Assembly (NCBI GenBank): GCA_934491515.1
Contig: CAKSTF010000013.1
Span: 1 to 50,374, forward strand
DNA: 50,374 bases
Direction: 5' to 3'
Origin: an uncultured Eubacteriales bacterium
GTDB taxonomy: Bacteria > Bacillota > Clostridia > Oscillospirales > Acutalibacteraceae
Below the pieces are notes generated by a model. It made no database searches. It saw only the letters and a list, made by a program, of their open reading frames with translations, and was not told the origin of the DNA. Below are positions 26,980-35,459 of the stretch, in pieces. Position 1 is the stretch's first letter. Each line of letters starts with the position of its first letter. Made by a program: the position numbers and the translations under genes.

Positions 26980-27014
26980 GAGAAAAACAGAGCAAACAAG
27001 AGAAAAACAGAGCA
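26980..27014. repeat. Two 15-bp direct repeats upstream of the pot promoter
   Basis: GAGAAAAACAGAGCA occurs exactly at 26980-26994 and 27000-27014, a 20-bp period (two helical turns), about 70 bp before the -35. It could be a tandem regulator site; purpose unknown. Confidence 0.6.
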
Positions 27015-27081
27015 TTTTAAAGTTAAATTTGGAATACCTTTAATTTTGTTTGAAAAAAACTTGATTTTATGCAAATTTTAC

Positions 27082-27110
27082 TTGACTTTTTAAGGTTTTA
27101 GCCTTATTTT
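27082..27110 (+). promoter_or_regulatory. Promoter of the pot leader and operon
   Basis: TTGACT (27082-27087), 17 bp, TATTTT (27105-27110). The spacer contains the inverted repeat TAAGG-TTTTAG-CCTTA (27091-27106), a possible operator. Confidence 0.65.
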
Positions 27111-27116
27111 ATTATA

Positions 27117-27306
27117 TTGATGAGCATCTGTGTAGAGGAACAAGTCCGACTCTCGCTGCCGCTGCCGTTTCACGGCTGCGAAAAACCCTTTGTCAGGGCA
27201 GTGATGAAAGCGGATTGTGGGGATCGCGCAGGGGTAAGCACAAACGCGGTTTTGCCGCTTTTGTGTATCATTTACTACTGTCGAACTTTTCGTTTGACAA
27301 AGGGGG
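27117..27306 (+). ncRNA. Structured 5' leader of potABCD, class not identified
   Basis: About 190 nt of GC-richer sequence between promoter and potA ribosome site. Visible stems: GCCG-TTTCA-CGGC (~27164-27176), CCCT-TTGTC-AGGG (~27187-27199), an outer CTGCC/GGGCAG closing both, a long CACAAACGCGG/CCGCTTTTGTG hairpin (~27239-27265), and GTCGAAC-TTTTC-GTTTGAC just before AAAGGGGG. Single-stranded blocks such as GTAGAGGAACAAGTCCG and GATGAAAGCGGA look riboswitch-like. I could not match it to a known aptamer. No U-tract terminator, so control might be translational. An overlapping 65-codon frame is probably not coding. Confidence 0.5.
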
Positions 27307-27314
27307 ATGCTTAA

Positions 27315-28457
27315 ATGGCAAAACAAAATATTGTAGAACTCAAAAACGTATTCGTATCTTTCGACGGTGAGCGCGTGCTTGACGGGCTTAACCTTTCTAT
27401 CGAGGATGGTGCGTTTATAACGCTTTTAGGCCCTTCGGGCTGCGGCAAAACCACCACGCTGCGCATAATTGCGGGCTTCCTTGACCCCGACAGCGGCGAA
27501 CTATTTTTTGAGGGGAAAAAGTTTAATGGTGTTCCGGCGTACAAACGTCAGGTAAACACCATTTTTCAGCGTTATGCCCTGTTTCCGCATCTGAACGTTT
27601 ACGAAAACATTGCGTTCGGTATGCGTATTAAGAAAACAGAGGACAGCGCTATCAAAGAGCGTGTGACGGAACTGCTTAAACTTGTAAACCTTGAAGGTTT
27701 TGAAAAGCGAAGAATTTCCACCCTTTCGGGCGGTCAGCAGCAGCGCGTTGCAATAGCGCGTGCTATTGCAAACAAACCTAAGGTATTACTGCTTGACGAG
27801 CCGCTTGCAGCGCTTGACCTTAAACTGCGGAAAGATATGCAAAAGGAACTGCGCTCTATGCAGCAGCAGTTGGGCATTACCTTTATATTCGTAACGCACG
27901 ACCAGGAAGAGGCACTTACCATGTCCGACCGCGTTGTTGTTATGGACTCCGGCAGAATACAGCAGGTAGGCACACCGAAAGATATATATAACGAGCCGCA
28001 GAATGCCTTTGTTGCTGATTTTATCGGTGAATCCAACATAGTGGACGGAAAAATGATAAAGGATTATCTTGTAAGCATTGCCGGCCATAAGTTTAAATGC
28101 CTTGACAGCGGATTTGAACCGGACGAAGCGGTAGACGTTGTTATACGCCCCGAAGACGTTGATATAGTTCCGCCTAAAAAGGGCGAAATATGCGGCACGG
28201 TCACCTCGGTGGCTTTTCTCGGCGTACATTATGAGATAATTGTTGATATTAACGGATTCAAGTGGATGATACAGACCACCGATGAAGCCAAAGTCGGTGA
28301 CCGTGTAGGCCTTATTATAGAACCCGACGCAATACATATTATGAAAAAGTCCGAGTATTCCGGTCTTTACGGAGATTACAGTTCGTACAGCGACGAAATA
28401 GATCACCTTTCCGACCCGAACGAACCCTCCGCAGACGAGGAGGACGAGGACTTATGA
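27315..28457 (+). CDS. potA: Spermidine/putrescine-type ABC importer, ATP-binding protein
   Basis: Cytoplasmic ATPase of a polyamine-type importer. 380 aa. Walker A GPSGCGKTT (~37-45), Q-loop FQRYALFPH, signature LSGGQQQR, Walker B LLLDEPLAALD, switch His THDQEEAL, then a C-terminal TOBE regulatory domain (VVIRPEDVDIVPPKKGEI...). The last ~25 residues are acidic (DPNEPSADEEDEDL). The ATG follows AAAGGGGGATGC. It overlaps potB by 4 bp. Substrate assignment rests on the binding protein and gene order. Confidence 0.95.
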   Translation: MAKQNIVELKNVFVSFDGERVLDGLNLSIEDGAFITLLGPSGCGKTTTLRIIAGFLDPDSGELFFEGKKFNGVPAYKRQVNTIFQRYALFPHLNVYENIAFGMRIKKTEDSAIKERVTELLKLVNLEGFEKRRISTLSGGQQQRVAIARAIANKPKVLLLDEPLAALDLKLRKDMQKELRSMQQQLGITFIFVTHDQEEALTMSDRVVVMDSGRIQQVGTPKDIYNEPQNAFVADFIGESNIVDGKMIKDYLVSIAGHKFKCLDSGFEPDEAVDVVIRPEDVDIVPPKKGEICGTVTSVAFLGVHYEIIVDINGFKWMIQTTDEAKVGDRVGLIIEPDAIHIMKKSEYSGLYGDYSSYSDEIDHLSDPNEPSADEEDEDL

Positions 28458-29278
28458 ACAAAAGAAGTTTCGGCAGCCGCATAAACGCTGCGCCCTACCT
28501 TGTATGGGCGGCGATATTTGTGATTGTGCCGCTTTTGATAATGGTGTATTTTGCATTTACCAATCCCGAGGGCGGATTTACGCTTGCAAACATTACGGGG
28601 ATTGCAAAATACCGCAAGGCTTTCGGTCTTTCGATCCTTTATTCGCTTGCGGCCACTGTTATAACCCTTATTATTTCATATCCGATGGCTTACTTTATGA
28701 CCAAGATGAAGGTAAGTTCGCAGCGTATGATAATGATAACGGTTATGCTTCCTATGTGGATGAACTTCCTTATCCGCACATACTCGTGGATAACCATTCT
28801 TGCAAATAAAGGTCTTATCAATTCTTTTCTTACGGCGATAGGTCTTAAACCCGTGCAGCTTATAAACACGCCCGGCGCGGTAATCTTAGGTATGGTATAC
28901 GATTTCATTCCGTATATGATACTGCCGATTTATACCGTAATGTCAAAAATCGATAACTCGCTTCTTGAGGCGGCGGCAGACCTTGGGTCAAACGCCGGTT
29001 CAAGACTTCGCCGCGTTATACTGCCTCTCTCCTTCCCCGGCGTTATAACCGGCATTACAATGGTTTTTGTGCCCTGCGTAAGCACGTTTTATATTTCCCA
29101 AAAACTCGGCGGCAATAAAAATATGCTTGTCGGCGACGCTATTGAGTATCTGTTCAACGCAGGACCCGACTTTTATAATGTTGCTTCGGCGCTGTCGCTT
29201 GTGCTTATGATAATGATACTGCTTTGTCTTATGGTAATGAATCGCTTTACCGACGGTGAGGAGGCGGTTGTACTGTGA
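28454..29278 (+). CDS. potB: Polyamine-type ABC permease PotB
   Basis: Membrane subunit with six predicted helices, 274 aa. The cytoplasmic EAA-type coupling loop EAAADLGSNAGSRLRRVILP lies at ~175-194. N-terminal RSFGSRINAAPYLVWAAIF is typical of PotB. Coupled to potA and potC by 4-bp ATGA overlaps. Confidence 0.95.
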   Translation: MNKRSFGSRINAAPYLVWAAIFVIVPLLIMVYFAFTNPEGGFTLANITGIAKYRKAFGLSILYSLAATVITLIISYPMAYFMTKMKVSSQRMIMITVMLPMWMNFLIRTYSWITILANKGLINSFLTAIGLKPVQLINTPGAVILGMVYDFIPYMILPIYTVMSKIDNSLLEAAADLGSNAGSRLRRVILPLSFPGVITGITMVFVPCVSTFYISQKLGGNKNMLVGDAIEYLFNAGPDFYNVASALSLVLMIMILLCLMVMNRFTDGEEAVVL

Positions 29279-30078
29279 AGATACTTTCAAGAATATACGC
29301 CGCGCTTATACTGCTTTTCCTGTACGCGCCCGTAGCGGTAATGATAGTCTTTTCTTTCAACTCGGGCAGCAGCGTATGGGTATTTGAAGGCTTTTCGCTT
29401 GATTGGTACAAAAGTCTTGCCGTAAACGTTTCAATGCTTACGGCGCTTCAGCACACCCTTATAATCGCTCTGCTTTCGGCGGCAATCTCGACGGTTCTCG
29501 GCACTGCGGCGGCAGTTGGCATAACCGCGCTTCGCAAAAATTTAAGCAAAAAAGCCGTTATGACCGTTACCAACATACCCATGATGAACGCCGATATAGT
29601 TACCGGTATTTCACTTATGCTGCTTTTCGTATTCATAGGAAAACTTTTAGGTCTTAACGAATCGCTCGGCCTTGTAACCGTGCTTATAGCGCACATCACC
29701 TTCAACCTGCCGTACGTAATACTTTCGGTATTGCCGCGTCTGCGCGCTACCGATATAAGTTTAAGGGAAGCGGCGCTTGACCTTGGCTGCACGCCTTCTC
29801 AGGCGTTTTTCAAGGTGATAATACCGGCTGTTAAAACAAGCATTTTTACGGGCTTTATAATGGCTTTTACCCTCTCGCTTGACGACTTTGTTATAAGTTA
29901 CTTTACATGCGGTCATTACCAGACGCTGCCTATCGTTATATACAATATGACTAAGAAGACAGTGAATCCCGACGTTTACGCCCTCTCTACAATCGTGTTC
30001 ATATCGGTGTTTGTTCTGCTTGTTCTTTATAACGTTACGCAAACCCGCGCCGAACAGAAAAAAGGCGGTGCGATATGA
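29275..30078 (+). CDS. potC: Polyamine-type ABC permease PotC
   Basis: Second membrane subunit, 267 aa, six predicted helices. Coupling loop REAALDLGCTPSQAFFKVIIP at ~163-183 and the N-terminal RIYAALILLFLYAPVAVMIVFSFN are typical of PotC. GTG start at 29275 overlapping the potB stop; overlaps potD by 4 bp. Confidence 0.95.
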   Translation: MKILSRIYAALILLFLYAPVAVMIVFSFNSGSSVWVFEGFSLDWYKSLAVNVSMLTALQHTLIIALLSAAISTVLGTAAAVGITALRKNLSKKAVMTVTNIPMMNADIVTGISLMLLFVFIGKLLGLNESLGLVTVLIAHITFNLPYVILSVLPRLRATDISLREAALDLGCTPSQAFFKVIIPAVKTSIFTGFIMAFTLSLDDFVISYFTCGHYQTLPIVIYNMTKKTVNPDVYALSTIVFISVFVLLVLYNVTQTRAEQKKGGAI

Positions 30079-31178
30079 AAAAGATACTTTGCTTTATTCT
30101 GTCTGTTGCTCTTATTGCCGTTATGCTTTGCGGCTGCGGATACGAATATGCCGAAGATCTGCAGCTTGACGGCACCTACGACCGTTCGCTTGCGGGCACG
30201 GAACTTAACGTATATAACTGGGGCGAATATATATCGGACGGCTCGGACGACTCAATAGACGTTAACCGTGAATTTGAGCGCCTTACGGGCATAAAGGTCA
30301 ACTATAACACGTTTGAAAGCAACGAAACCATGTACTCGCAGCTTAAAAGCGGCGGCGTTTCCTACGATATTATAATCCCCTCCGATTATATGATAGCGCG
30401 CCTTAAAAGCGAGGGTATGCTTAAAAAAATCGACGTTTCCGCCCTTTCAAACTATCATTATATAGACGACAGTTACAAGGGACTTTACTTTGACGAAAAC
30501 AACGAATACTCGGTAACCTTTAACGTGGGAATGGTAGGTGTTATATACAATCCCACGCTTATCGGAGAACCCGAACACTCCTGGGAGGCGCTTTGGGACG
30601 AAAAATACCGCAATATGTCGCTTAACTTCAGCAATCCGCGCGATGGATTTATGACGGCGCAGATGATTTTGGGGCAAAGCGTTAATTCCACAAATAAGAA
30701 GGACTGGGACGCGGCGCTTAAAAAACTTGAAGAAGGTAAAGACGTTTTACAATCATACGTTATGGATGAAATCTACGGCAAACTTGAAACGGGCGAAGCG
30801 GCGATAGGTCCTTACTATGCGGGCGATTATCTTACAATGCTTGATACAAACGAGGACCTGAAGTTCTTCTACCCCGAAGAAGGCACAAACATTTTTGTTG
30901 ACGCCGTATGTATGCCGAAAAACGCAAAGAACGTAAAAGCGGCGATGATGTACATTAACTTCCTTTTGGAGCCGCAGATAGCGCTTGCAAACGCCGAGTA
31001 TATAGGCTATGCATCGCCTAACACGGCGGTTGTGAATAATCCCGATTATTGCTATTATAAAAATGAAATCCTCTACCCCGAGGAAGCGGATATGCCGAAA
31101 ACCGAATACTATTTCGACATAGACCCCGAAATCAGAAGTTATTATGAAAATCTTTGGATAGATCTTAAACTGTACTGA
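30075..31178 (+). CDS. potD: Spermidine/putrescine-binding lipoprotein
   Basis: Extracytoplasmic receptor, 367 aa. Signal sequence and lipobox LCGC (Cys ~21) anchor it to the membrane. ELNVYNWGEYISDG starts the first lobe, as in PotD/PotF; YDIIIPSDYMIARL and the Trp/Asp-containing cleft segments (NWGEYI, PSDYM, EEGTNIFVDAVCMP) fit polyamine recognition. Last gene of the operon, followed by a strong terminator. Related receptors can bind other cations, so spermidine versus putrescine is not resolved. Confidence 0.92.
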   Translation: MKKILCFILSVALIAVMLCGCGYEYAEDLQLDGTYDRSLAGTELNVYNWGEYISDGSDDSIDVNREFERLTGIKVNYNTFESNETMYSQLKSGGVSYDIIIPSDYMIARLKSEGMLKKIDVSALSNYHYIDDSYKGLYFDENNEYSVTFNVGMVGVIYNPTLIGEPEHSWEALWDEKYRNMSLNFSNPRDGFMTAQMILGQSVNSTNKKDWDAALKKLEEGKDVLQSYVMDEIYGKLETGEAAIGPYYAGDYLTMLDTNEDLKFFYPEEGTNIFVDAVCMPKNAKNVKAAMMYINFLLEPQIALANAEYIGYASPNTAVVNNPDYCYYKNEILYPEEADMPKTEYYFDIDPEIRSYYENLWIDLKLY

Positions 31179-31194
31179 GGAACATAACATTTTA

Positions 31195-31235
31195 AACCGC
31201 AACGGTGCTTTTTGTGCCGTTGCGGTTTTTTTATT
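31195..31235 (+). terminator. Terminator of the pot operon
   Basis: Stem AACCGCAACGG / CCGTTGCGGTT (31195-31228) followed by a T-rich tail. Confidence 0.9.
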
Positions 31236-31261
31236 TTTCAAATAAAAATTATTTTCGTTAT

Positions 31262-31316
31262 TTGACACAAACTTTACATAAGGTTGGTTTTTTCCTTTAC
31301 AAGAACGAGGTAAGAT
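31262..31316 (+). promoter_or_regulatory. Candidate Pho boxes and promoter of pstS
   Basis: TT(G/T)ACA repeats at 31262-31267, 31273-31278 and 31296-31301 (11- and 23-bp steps, same helix face) and a -10-like TAAGAT at 31311-31316 with no good -35 at 17 bp. The pattern fits PhoB/PhoP-activated promoters with TTxACA direct repeats; the regulator is encoded in the same cluster (phoB). Confidence 0.6.
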
Positions 31317-31347
31317 TGAGTCAGCAAAAAGAAAAGGAGAGAAAATT

Positions 31348-32184
31348 ATGAAAAAAGTATTGAGTATTTTGATTGCAGCGGCGGTGGCAGTTTTGGCATT
31401 TGCCGGATGCGGCACCAAGGACACTTCTTCCGGTGCAGAAAACGGAGTTTTAAGCGGAACGGTTGCAACCGACGGTTCAACCTCTATGGAAAAGGTTATC
31501 GGCGCTTTGGGCGAGGCATTTACAACTGAAAACAGCGGTGTGAACTTCACCTACAATCCCACCGGTTCCGGTTCGGGAATTCAGGCGGTAAGCGAAGGCA
31601 GATGCGATATCGGTCTTTCAAGCCGTGCGCTTAAAGATGATGAGAAATCAAGCGGTCTTAAAGAAACTGTTTTGGCGCTTGACGGCATTGCAATGATAGT
31701 TAACCCCGAAAATAAGGTTACCGATATCTCGGTAGAAGACATTGCAAAGATTTACACGGGTGAAATAACCAACTGGAAAGACGTAGGCGGTGCAGACGCT
31801 GAGATAGTTCTTATCGGCAGAGAGGCCGGCAGCGGCACAAGGGACGGTTTTGAATCCATAACCGACACCAAGGATAAATGCAAATATCGTCAGGAACTTA
31901 CCTCCACAGGCGACGTTATCACAACGGTTTCCAAAAACCCGAACGCGATAGGTTATGCTTCGCTTGCAGCCGTTAAAGACACGGTAAAGGCGCTTAAGGT
32001 AGGCGGTGTAACACCCAGCGAAAAGACTGTTAAAGACGGAACTTATGTAATACAGCGTCCGTTCGTGCTGGTAACAAAAGAAGGCAAAACGTTGTCAGAC
32101 GCAGCGCAGAAGTTCTTTGACTTCGCACTTTCAAAGCAGGCAGCGGACATAATCGCAAAAGCAGGCGCCGTTGCGGCAAACTGA
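31348..32184 (+). CDS. pstS: Phosphate-binding lipoprotein
   Basis: High-affinity phosphate receptor. 278 aa. Signal sequence with lipobox FAGC (Cys ~21). Phosphate-binding loops DGSTSMEKV, PTGSGSGIQA and GREAGSGTRDGFE are intact. AAAAGGAGAG precedes the ATG. A GC-rich hairpin follows before pstC. Confidence 0.96.
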   Translation: MKKVLSILIAAAVAVLAFAGCGTKDTSSGAENGVLSGTVATDGSTSMEKVIGALGEAFTTENSGVNFTYNPTGSGSGIQAVSEGRCDIGLSSRALKDDEKSSGLKETVLALDGIAMIVNPENKVTDISVEDIAKIYTGEITNWKDVGGADAEIVLIGREAGSGTRDGFESITDTKDKCKYRQELTSTGDVITTVSKNPNAIGYASLAAVKDTVKALKVGGVTPSEKTVKDGTYVIQRPFVLVTKEGKTLSDAAQKFFDFALSKQAADIIAKAGAVAAN

Positions 32185-32200
32185 AAAACTAACACGGTAC

Positions 32201-32220
32201 GGCGGCAGTAACCTGCCGCC
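32201..32220 (+). other. Intercistronic hairpin between pstS and pstC
   Basis: GGCGGCAG (32201-32208) / CTGCCGCC (32213-32220), 4-nt loop, no T-run. Probably protects pstS mRNA or gives polarity so that the binding protein is in excess; inferred. Confidence 0.6.
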
Positions 32221-32260
32221 ATATCCCGTTTACAATGAAGTTGTTTAATCGGAGAATATT

Positions 32261-33130
32261 ATGAAAAACAAAAAACAGTTAGCGGAAAACATAATACACG
32301 GTATTTTTCTTATAGCAGGGCTTGTAACCGTTGCATTTGTACTTCTGATATCGGTTTATCTTATCATAGCAGGTATTCCCGCAATAAAAGAAATAGGGCT
32401 TATTAAATTCCTTTTCGGTAAGAAGTGGGCGTCTACCGCGGCAGAACCGCAATACGGCATACTCCCCTTTATACTTACGAGCATTTACGGCACGGCAGGC
32501 GCTATTCTTATAGGCGTGCCGATAGGTTTCCTGTCCGCCGTTTATCTTGCAAAGTTTGCACCGCGCGGAATACGCAGTTTTATGGAAGCCGCAATAGGAC
32601 TTTTAGCCGGTATCCCCTCTGTTGTATACGGTCTTGTAGGTATGCTGGTACTTGTTCCGTTTATAAGAAAAGTGTTTAATTTAGCGGACGGCTCAAGCCT
32701 TTTGGCGGCGATAGCGGTACTTTCAATAATGATATTGCCGTCGGTCATAAAAGTATCCTTAACGGCGCTTGACGCTGTACCGAAGGAATACGAAGACGCA
32801 TCGCTTGCCCTTGGCGCCACACCCTGCGAAACATATTTCAAGGTTTCGGTTCCGGCAGCAAAAAGCGGAATTGCCGCGGCTGTCGTTTTAGGTCTAGGCA
32901 GAGCCATAGGCGAAGCAATGGCGGTTATGATGGTATCGGGCAACGCGCCCAATATGCCTGAACTTTTCGGAAGCGTTCGTTTTCTTACCACTGCGGTAGC
33001 AAGCGAAATGTCCTATTCTTCGGGACTTCAGCGCCAGGCGTTGTTTTCAATAGCACTTGTACTTTTCCTGTTCATAATGCTTATAAACGCTACTCTTAAT
33101 TTCTTTTTAAAGCATAAAAAGGAGGACTGA
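32261..33130 (+). CDS. pstC: Phosphate ABC permease PstC
   Basis: Membrane channel subunit, 289 aa, six predicted helices. Conserved segments: GIPSVVYGLVGMLVLVPF and the coupling loop YEDASLALGATPCETYFKV, followed by GRAIGEAMAVMMVSGN. GGAG lies 8 nt before the ATG. Four bp separate it from pstA. Confidence 0.96.
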   Translation: MKNKKQLAENIIHGIFLIAGLVTVAFVLLISVYLIIAGIPAIKEIGLIKFLFGKKWASTAAEPQYGILPFILTSIYGTAGAILIGVPIGFLSAVYLAKFAPRGIRSFMEAAIGLLAGIPSVVYGLVGMLVLVPFIRKVFNLADGSSLLAAIAVLSIMILPSVIKVSLTALDAVPKEYEDASLALGATPCETYFKVSVPAAKSGIAAAVVLGLGRAIGEAMAVMMVSGNAPNMPELFGSVRFLTTAVASEMSYSSGLQRQALFSIALVLFLFIMLINATLNFFLKHKKED

Positions 33131-33134
33131 AACC

Positions 33135-33998
33135 GTGAAACAAACTAAAATTTCCGCAAAGCGGAAAGCGTATATAGCGGTAATGAAAACTCTCTCCTAC
33201 ACAGCCGCGCTGTTTACGGCGGCGCTTACGGTTTCCCTTATTCTTTATATTTTTATAAAGGGTATTCCGAATATATCGTTTAAATTGCTTACAACAAAGC
33301 CGAGTTACCTGTCCGGCACGATAGGCATACTGCCCGATATACTTAACACGGTATACATTGTTTTGGCGACGATAGCGATAGTGCTGCCGCTTGGCGTAGG
33401 CGCTGCGGTATACCTTACGGAATATGCAAAAAACAAAAAACTTGTTTCCGTTATCGAATATGCGGCAGAGACCCTTTCGGGCATACCCTCGGTAATATAC
33501 GGACTTGTGGGCATGCTGTTCTTTTGCCAGTTTCTTAATATGCAAACTTCGCTTTTAGCGGGCGCCCTGACCCTTGTTATAATGAATCTGCCGACTGTTA
33601 TGCGCACAACTCAGGAAAGTTTAAAAACGGTACCGCAAAGTTACCGCGAAGGCGCTTTCGGGCTGGGCGCCGGAAAATGGCGCGTTATAAGAACGGTGGT
33701 TCTTCCCGGGTGTGTGGACGGCGTTATAACCGGCTGCATACTTTCTGTAGGCAGAATTTTAGGCGAATCGGCGGCACTGCTTTTCACGGCGGGATTTGCA
33801 CACGCGGTAAACGGAATCGTGGAAGGTCTTAAAAGTTCCGGCGCCACTCTTTCGGTAGCGCTTTATGTGTATGCCAAAGAACAGGGCGAGTTCGGAGTAG
33901 CGTTTGCGATAGCGGCAATACTCACCTTTCTTACGCTTTTTATAAATCTTGCGGCGTATCTTGTAGGAAAAAGTTTTAAAAGGAAGAAAGATATATGA
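33135..33998 (+). CDS. pstA: Phosphate ABC permease PstA
   Basis: Second channel subunit, 287 aa, six predicted helices. LSGIPSVIYGLVGMLFFCQF and the loop YREGAFGLGAGKWRVIRTV match PstA, with GRILGESAALLFTAGF. GTG start with AGGAGG ten nt upstream; overlaps pstB by 4 bp. Confidence 0.96.
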   Translation: MKQTKISAKRKAYIAVMKTLSYTAALFTAALTVSLILYIFIKGIPNISFKLLTTKPSYLSGTIGILPDILNTVYIVLATIAIVLPLGVGAAVYLTEYAKNKKLVSVIEYAAETLSGIPSVIYGLVGMLFFCQFLNMQTSLLAGALTLVIMNLPTVMRTTQESLKTVPQSYREGAFGLGAGKWRVIRTVVLPGCVDGVITGCILSVGRILGESAALLFTAGFAHAVNGIVEGLKSSGATLSVALYVYAKEQGEFGVAFAIAAILTFLTLFINLAAYLVGKSFKRKKDI

Positions 33999-34750
33999 GC
34001 AATATAATCACTGTAAAAGACCTGTGCCTGTGGTACGGAGATCACGAAGCGCTTAAAAACGTAAACATTGACATAAAAGAAAATAACATAACCGCGCTGA
34101 TAGGCCCCTCGGGCTGCGGAAAATCCACATTTCTTAAAACGCTTAACCGTATGAACGATCTGGTAGACGGCGTTAAGATAACGGGCGACGTAAGATACAG
34201 GGGAAATGATATTTTTGCCGACGGCACCGACGTAAACGAACTGCGCAGAGAAATAGGTATGGTTTTTCAAAAACCGAATCCCTTCCCGATGAGCATTTAC
34301 GACAACGTGGCATACGGACCGCGCACCCACGGAATCAAAAACCGTGCAAAACTCAACGATATTGTGGAGCGTTCGCTGCGCGACGCCGCCATATTTGATG
34401 AAGTTAAAGACAGACTCACCAAAAACGCGCTTTCCCTTTCGGGCGGCCAGCAGCAGCGTTTATGCATAGCAAGGGCTTTGGCTGTTGAACCGCAGGTTCT
34501 GCTGATGGACGAACCGACATCGGCACTCGACCCGATATCGACTTCAAAAATAGAAGAATTGGCAGCCGCGCTGAAAACCAAATACACAATAATAATCGTA
34601 ACGCACAATATGCAGCAGGCAGTAAGAATATCCGATAACACCGCATTTTTCCTTTTGGGCGAACTTGTTGAATACGGAAATACCGAAAAGATATTCTCAA
34701 CCCCTGCGGATAAGCGTACCGAAGACTATATAACGGGGAGGTTCGGTTAA
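33995..34750 (+). CDS. pstB: Phosphate ABC ATP-binding protein
   Basis: Cytoplasmic ATPase of the Pst importer, 251 aa, standard length. Walker A GPSGCGKST, Q-loop VFQKPNPFPMSIYDNVAYGPR (characteristic of PstB), signature LSGGQQQR, Walker B LLMDEPTSALDPIS, switch THNMQQA. Followed by phoU one base after the stop. Confidence 0.97.
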   Translation: MSNIITVKDLCLWYGDHEALKNVNIDIKENNITALIGPSGCGKSTFLKTLNRMNDLVDGVKITGDVRYRGNDIFADGTDVNELRREIGMVFQKPNPFPMSIYDNVAYGPRTHGIKNRAKLNDIVERSLRDAAIFDEVKDRLTKNALSLSGGQQQRLCIARALAVEPQVLLMDEPTSALDPISTSKIEELAAALKTKYTIIIVTHNMQQAVRISDNTAFFLLGELVEYGNTEKIFSTPADKRTEDYITGRFG

Positions 34751-34751
34751 A

Positions 34752-35393
34752 ATGAGAAGAAGATTTGACAATCAACTTTCACTTTTAAATCGGGAACTTA
34801 CAGAAATGGGCGCGCTTTGCGAAGAGGTAATAGCCCTTGTATCAAAAGCGCTTTGCGAAGGAAATAAAACGCTTGCCAAAAAGGTAGCGCCGCTTGACAG
34901 CGAAATAGACCGCAAGGAACGGGATATTGAATCGCTGTGCCTTAAAGTGCTTTTACAGCAGCAGCCGGTGGCGCGTGATCTGCGCCAGGTATCGGCAGCG
35001 CTTAAAATGATAACCGATATGGAGCGCATAGGCGATCAGGCGGAGGACATTTCGGAAATAATCCTTATGCAAAACGACGGTTCGGCGTTCGACGATAAAA
35101 CGCTGAGCGACATGGCACGCGCTACCATAAGTATGGTAACAGACAGTATTGACGCATTTGTAAAACATGATATAATAGGTGCAGAAAAAGTAATTGCAGA
35201 AGACGACATAGTAGACGGTTACTTTAAAAAGATAAAGGACGACCTTATTGCGAAAATAGGTGCTTTTCCGGCAGACGGAGAAGCGGCAATAGACCTTATA
35301 ATAATTGCCAAATACTTTGAACGCATAGGCGACCACGCCGTAAATATTGCGGAATGGGTTATTTTTTCAATAACGGGAGTTCACAACGAATAA
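34752..35393 (+). CDS. phoU: Phosphate-transport regulator PhoU
   Basis: Cytoplasmic helical-bundle protein linking Pst activity to PhoR signalling. 213 aa with two repeated three-helix units; metal-binding-type motifs DMERIGDQAEDI (~91-102) and KYFERIGDHAVNIAEW (~190-205) are the PhoU signature. Tightly linked to pstB. A hairpin-like TTGC...GCAA element lies in the 66-bp gap to phoB. Confidence 0.96.
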   Translation: MRRRFDNQLSLLNRELTEMGALCEEVIALVSKALCEGNKTLAKKVAPLDSEIDRKERDIESLCLKVLLQQQPVARDLRQVSAALKMITDMERIGDQAEDISEIILMQNDGSAFDDKTLSDMARATISMVTDSIDAFVKHDIIGAEKVIAEDDIVDGYFKKIKDDLIAKIGAFPADGEAAIDLIIIAKYFERIGDHAVNIAEWVIFSITGVHNE

Positions 35394-35459
35394 ACGCGTT
35401 TTCAGTGTTGCGGGCGGTATTTCCGCGGCAATCTGTGCGTCAAAAAAGGAGGTACCTTT

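Noticed and set aside
27117..27306. Pot leader as a lysine riboswitch or RNase P RNA (GTAGAGG and GAGGAACAAGTCC look familiar)
   Set aside because: Only one short block resembles either RNA; the other conserved blocks are absent and the length is wrong for RNase P.
27117..27314. 65-codon ORF across the pot leader
   Set aside because: No ribosome site at its start, Cys-rich random-looking sequence, and it coincides with stems of the leader RNA.
35394..35459. Possible separate promoter for phoBR in the phoU-phoB gap
   Set aside because: Only a hairpin-like TTGC...GCAA element and a ribosome site are visible; no -35/-10 pair.
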